A DNA stretch of 64,000 nucleotides from Pseudobdellovibrionaceae bacterium (lineage in GTDB: Bacteria; Bdellovibrionota; Bdellovibrionia; Bdellovibrionales; UBA1609): NCBI GenBank assembly GCA_023954155.1, contig JAMLIO010000001.1, forward strand, positions 124,001 to 188,000, given 5' to 3'. Numbering within the stretch: position 1 is the stretch's first letter; each line of letters starts with the position of its first letter. Under the pieces are notes generated by a model that saw only the letters and a list, made by a program, of their open reading frames with translations, had not been told where the DNA came from and made no database searches. The position numbers were made by a program, and so were the translations under genes. Of this stretch, positions 61,982 through 64,000 are shown one piece after another.

Positions 61982-62653
61982 ATGACTATAAATAACTATA
62001 TTGACCATACCTTATTAAAACCTTTTGCCCATGAAGCCCAATACACTCAGCTAGCAGAAGAAGCCAAAGAATATAACTTTTACGCCATCTGTGTTCCCTC
62101 CTCTTGGATCAAGCACTGCAAGGGCGTTCTACAAGGAAGCAACGTTAAGATTGCTACCGTTGTGGGTTTTCCTTGGGGATATACGGAAACTGAAAGCAAA
62201 GCTTCGGAAACGCTTCATGCCGTAAAATCTGGGGCTCATGAAATTGATTTTGTAACCAACCTTTCTTGGGTGAAATCACAAAAGTTTGATCTGATCAAAC
62301 GCGAGTTCAATGTATTAAGAACTTCAGCTCCTGACTCAGTGATCAAAGTGATTCTTGAAACAGGCGCTCTGAATACAGATGAAATTGAGCAACTGTGCCG
62401 CCTTGCTTTGGACGCAGAACTCGACTTTGTAAAAACCTCTACAGGCTTTTATGAGGTGGGAGCACAAATCTCGGCTGTAAAAACTATGCTTTCCGTTGTT
62501 GGAGGAAGGGTAAAGATCAAAGCCAGCGGGGGTATTAAAACTTATGAACAAGCACAAGAGTACATCGGCCTTGGTGTTTCAAGAATTGGTTGCTCTGAAA
62601 GTGTAAATATCTTTTTGCAATCTGAAAATCAGAAGACCAAAACATTATCATGA
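61982..62653 (+). CDS. deoC: Deoxyribose-phosphate aldolase
   Basis: 223 residues from ATG 61982 (MTINNYIDHTLLKP, the normal DeoC beginning). The frame is open from ATG 61940, but that lies inside the pilT terminator; ATG 61970 and 61973 are also possible. None has a clear ribosome site. AELDFVKTSTGFYEVGA holds the Schiff-base Lys and VKIKASGGIKTYEQA the second active-site Lys. It splits deoxyribose-5-phosphate, useful when living on nucleosides from degraded DNA. It overlaps deoA by four bases. Confidence 0.93.
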   Translation: MTINNYIDHTLLKPFAHEAQYTQLAEEAKEYNFYAICVPSSWIKHCKGVLQGSNVKIATVVGFPWGYTETESKASETLHAVKSGAHEIDFVTNLSWVKSQKFDLIKREFNVLRTSAPDSVIKVILETGALNTDEIEQLCRLALDAELDFVKTSTGFYEVGAQISAVKTMLSVVGGRVKIKASGGIKTYEQAQEYIGLGVSRIGCSESVNIFLQSENQKTKTLS

Positions 62654-63987
62654 ATATTTTTGACATTCTCTCCACTTCACAACAACACAAGCCTTTGACT
62701 GCAGAGCAGATTGAATGGCTGATTCATTCTTACGCCGAAGGAAAGCTCCCTGACTATCAACTTTCGGCGTGGCTTGCGACAGTGTTTCTCAACCCACTGA
62801 CTGTGGAAGAGACCTTTCACCTTACCAAAGCCATTCGAGAAACAGGTCATACTATGACTTGGGATTTTAAGGCCGTTGATAAGCACAGCACAGGTGGCGT
62901 GGGTGATAAAACCAGTCTGATCATCGGCCCACTTGTGGCCTCCTTGGGTTACAAAGTGCCCATGATCAGTGGACGTGGATTGGGACACACGGGAGGCACT
63001 CTCGATAAGTTGGAAAGTATCCCAGGATTTAAAACTCAACTCCCCCTTCCTCAATTTCATGAAGAGGTGGTATCTAAAAATATTTGTTTTATTGGACAAA
63101 CTACAGAGATCTGCCCTGCTGATAAAAAACTCTACGCCCTTAGAGACGCCACACACACCGTGGCCAATATTCCTCTGATTTGTTCAAGTATTATGAGTAA
63201 AAAAATTTCTGAAGGTTTAAGCGGGCTTGCGCTTGATGTGAAATTTGGCAGTGGGGCTTTTATGACTTCCCTAGAACAATGCACGGCCCTTGCTACACGT
63301 CTTTTGCAAATTGCTGACAAAAGCCAAATTAAAACTTTTGCTGCTCTTACATCTATGGATCAACCCCTTGGCAGATATGTTGGCAACCGTTTAGAAGTTT
63401 TAGAATGTGTGCAGATCATGCAAGAGCCCTCTCGTTATAAAGACGAGTTTTCTGACAATTATGAACTCAGCATTCTGTTATCTGCTTTAATGATCGTCAG
63501 CGTGGACGAACGTCACAATCTTGATAGTGCCCTTAAGCTTTGCCGCGAAAAGCTTGAAAGCGGTGAGGTGTATTCTTTCTTTGAAAGTATTGTGATCAAC
63601 CAACACGGCTCACTCAAAGATTTTAATATCCAGGCCCAAGAGACTCTGCTTACAGCAGAATCAGAAGGGTTCATGCACTACACGGATGTCAAAGAGATCG
63701 GAATGGCTGCCGTACTTTTAGGCGCAGGCAGACAAACTATGGAAGATGTCATCGACCCCCACGTCGGTTTTTATTGCTATAAAAAAGAAGGCGATGAAAT
63801 CAAAAAAGGCGAACCCTTATTTAAAATTTATTTTAACGACGAAACCAGATTGAACAACTGTCTACAAAACCTCAAAAAGGGGTTTATGGTGAGCCGAACT
63901 GCTCCTCCAAAAATAGAAACTGTTTGCCGTGTACTTACAACTCAAAACTCAGAAATTGTTGAGGTCAAATATGCTAGAAATCATTGA
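62650..63987 (+). CDS. deoA: Thymidine/pyrimidine-nucleoside phosphorylase
   Basis: 445 residues. DKHSTGGVGDKTSLIIGPLV is the phosphate site and SGRGLGHTGGTLDKLESIPG the family signature; MSKKISEGLSGLALDVKFGS and GAFM follow. The length is nearer to thymidine phosphorylase (440) than to the Bacillus Pdp enzyme (433), but the choice is not firm. It frees bases from deoxynucleosides, giving deoxyribose-1-phosphate for the Deo pathway. The next gene starts inside its last codons. Confidence 0.93.
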   Translation: MNIFDILSTSQQHKPLTAEQIEWLIHSYAEGKLPDYQLSAWLATVFLNPLTVEETFHLTKAIRETGHTMTWDFKAVDKHSTGGVGDKTSLIIGPLVASLGYKVPMISGRGLGHTGGTLDKLESIPGFKTQLPLPQFHEEVVSKNICFIGQTTEICPADKKLYALRDATHTVANIPLICSSIMSKKISEGLSGLALDVKFGSGAFMTSLEQCTALATRLLQIADKSQIKTFAALTSMDQPLGRYVGNRLEVLECVQIMQEPSRYKDEFSDNYELSILLSALMIVSVDERHNLDSALKLCREKLESGEVYSFFESIVINQHGSLKDFNIQAQETLLTAESEGFMHYTDVKEIGMAAVLLGAGRQTMEDVIDPHVGFYCYKKEGDEIKKGEPLFKIYFNDETRLNNCLQNLKKGFMVSRTAPPKIETVCRVLTTQNSEIVEVKYARNH

Positions 63988-64000
63988 GAAAATAGACGAA
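63971..64000 (+). CDS. Start of another gene (cut by window edge)
   Basis: ATG at 63971 overlaps the end of deoA and opens a frame of ten codons (MLEIIEKIDE) up to the window edge. A position directly after deoA suggests another nucleoside-salvage enzyme, such as a purine-nucleoside phosphorylase or cytidine deaminase. Too short to identify. Confidence 0.6.
   Translation, partial: MLEIIEKIDE

Overview
This window looks like chromosomal DNA of a moderately AT-leaning, Gram-negative, Bdellovibrio-like bacterium (Bdellovibrionota). That placement is an inference. It rests on an Agl/Glt-type gliding operon with a CglB-like lipoprotein next to it, a sigma-54 activator, many type I and type II signal peptides, LolA, BamD-like and RseP outer-membrane maintenance genes, a NadD-RsfS fusion, and heavy investment in peptidoglycan recycling. 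I found no rRNA, tRNA, CRISPR array, prophage or transposase gene.

Layout. 1-3.3 kb: the end of an ABC exporter, a 238-bp fold-back element, a sigma-54 activator and an unknown protein. 3.3-6.6 kb: cell-wall sugar salvage (AmgK, MurU, AnmK). 6.7-11.1 kb: a secreted or pilus-like cluster (TadG-like protein plus two Gly/Ser-rich exported proteins). 11.1-15 kb: an exported unknown, two DppB/DppC-type permeases, NagZ, and an unlisted 43-residue basic protein. 15-17.6 kb: a beta-barrel protein, a second fold-back element and a lipoprotein. 17.7-32 kb: housekeeping genes (PriA, a flavoprotein, then rpsB-tsf-pyrH-frr-uppS-cdsA-rseP-tsaB, a ParA-like ATPase, a J-like/HTH fusion, RluD-type synthase, PgeF). 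32-41.7 kb: a ten-gene, leftward gliding-motor operon. 42-44.4 kb: a divergent CglB-like vWA lipoprotein and another lipoprotein. 44.5-50 kb: MltG and a succinylglutamate-type cluster with a degenerate M20 protein. 50-54.9 kb: TPR proteins, BamD-like, Hpt, LolA, ComF, a third fold-back element and RlmH. 55-58 kb: nadD-rsfS, obgE, rpmA, rplU. 58-64 kb: an exported unknown, RNase G, PilT, then deoxynucleoside salvage (deoC, deoA and the start of another gene).

The most unusual thing here is a family of fold-back elements (530-767, 16035-16223, 54299-54451). Each has long, locus-specific inverted arms around a compact core, and each sits exactly at the 3' end of a gene. Two of them share an almost identical core, in opposite orientations, with all differences confined to an apical hairpin and partly compensatory. 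Their arms have nothing in common. In the first element the arm includes the last 26 bases of the upstream gene, so host sequence seems to have been copied as an inverted duplicate around the core.

A second notable signal is a pair of divergent sigma-54-type -24/-12 sequences between the gliding operon and the vWA adhesin-like gene. This suggests the motor and its surface adhesin are switched on together. Peptidoglycan handling is a third theme: NagZ, AnmK, AmgK, MurU, PgeF, MltG and possible peptide permeases all lie in one window.
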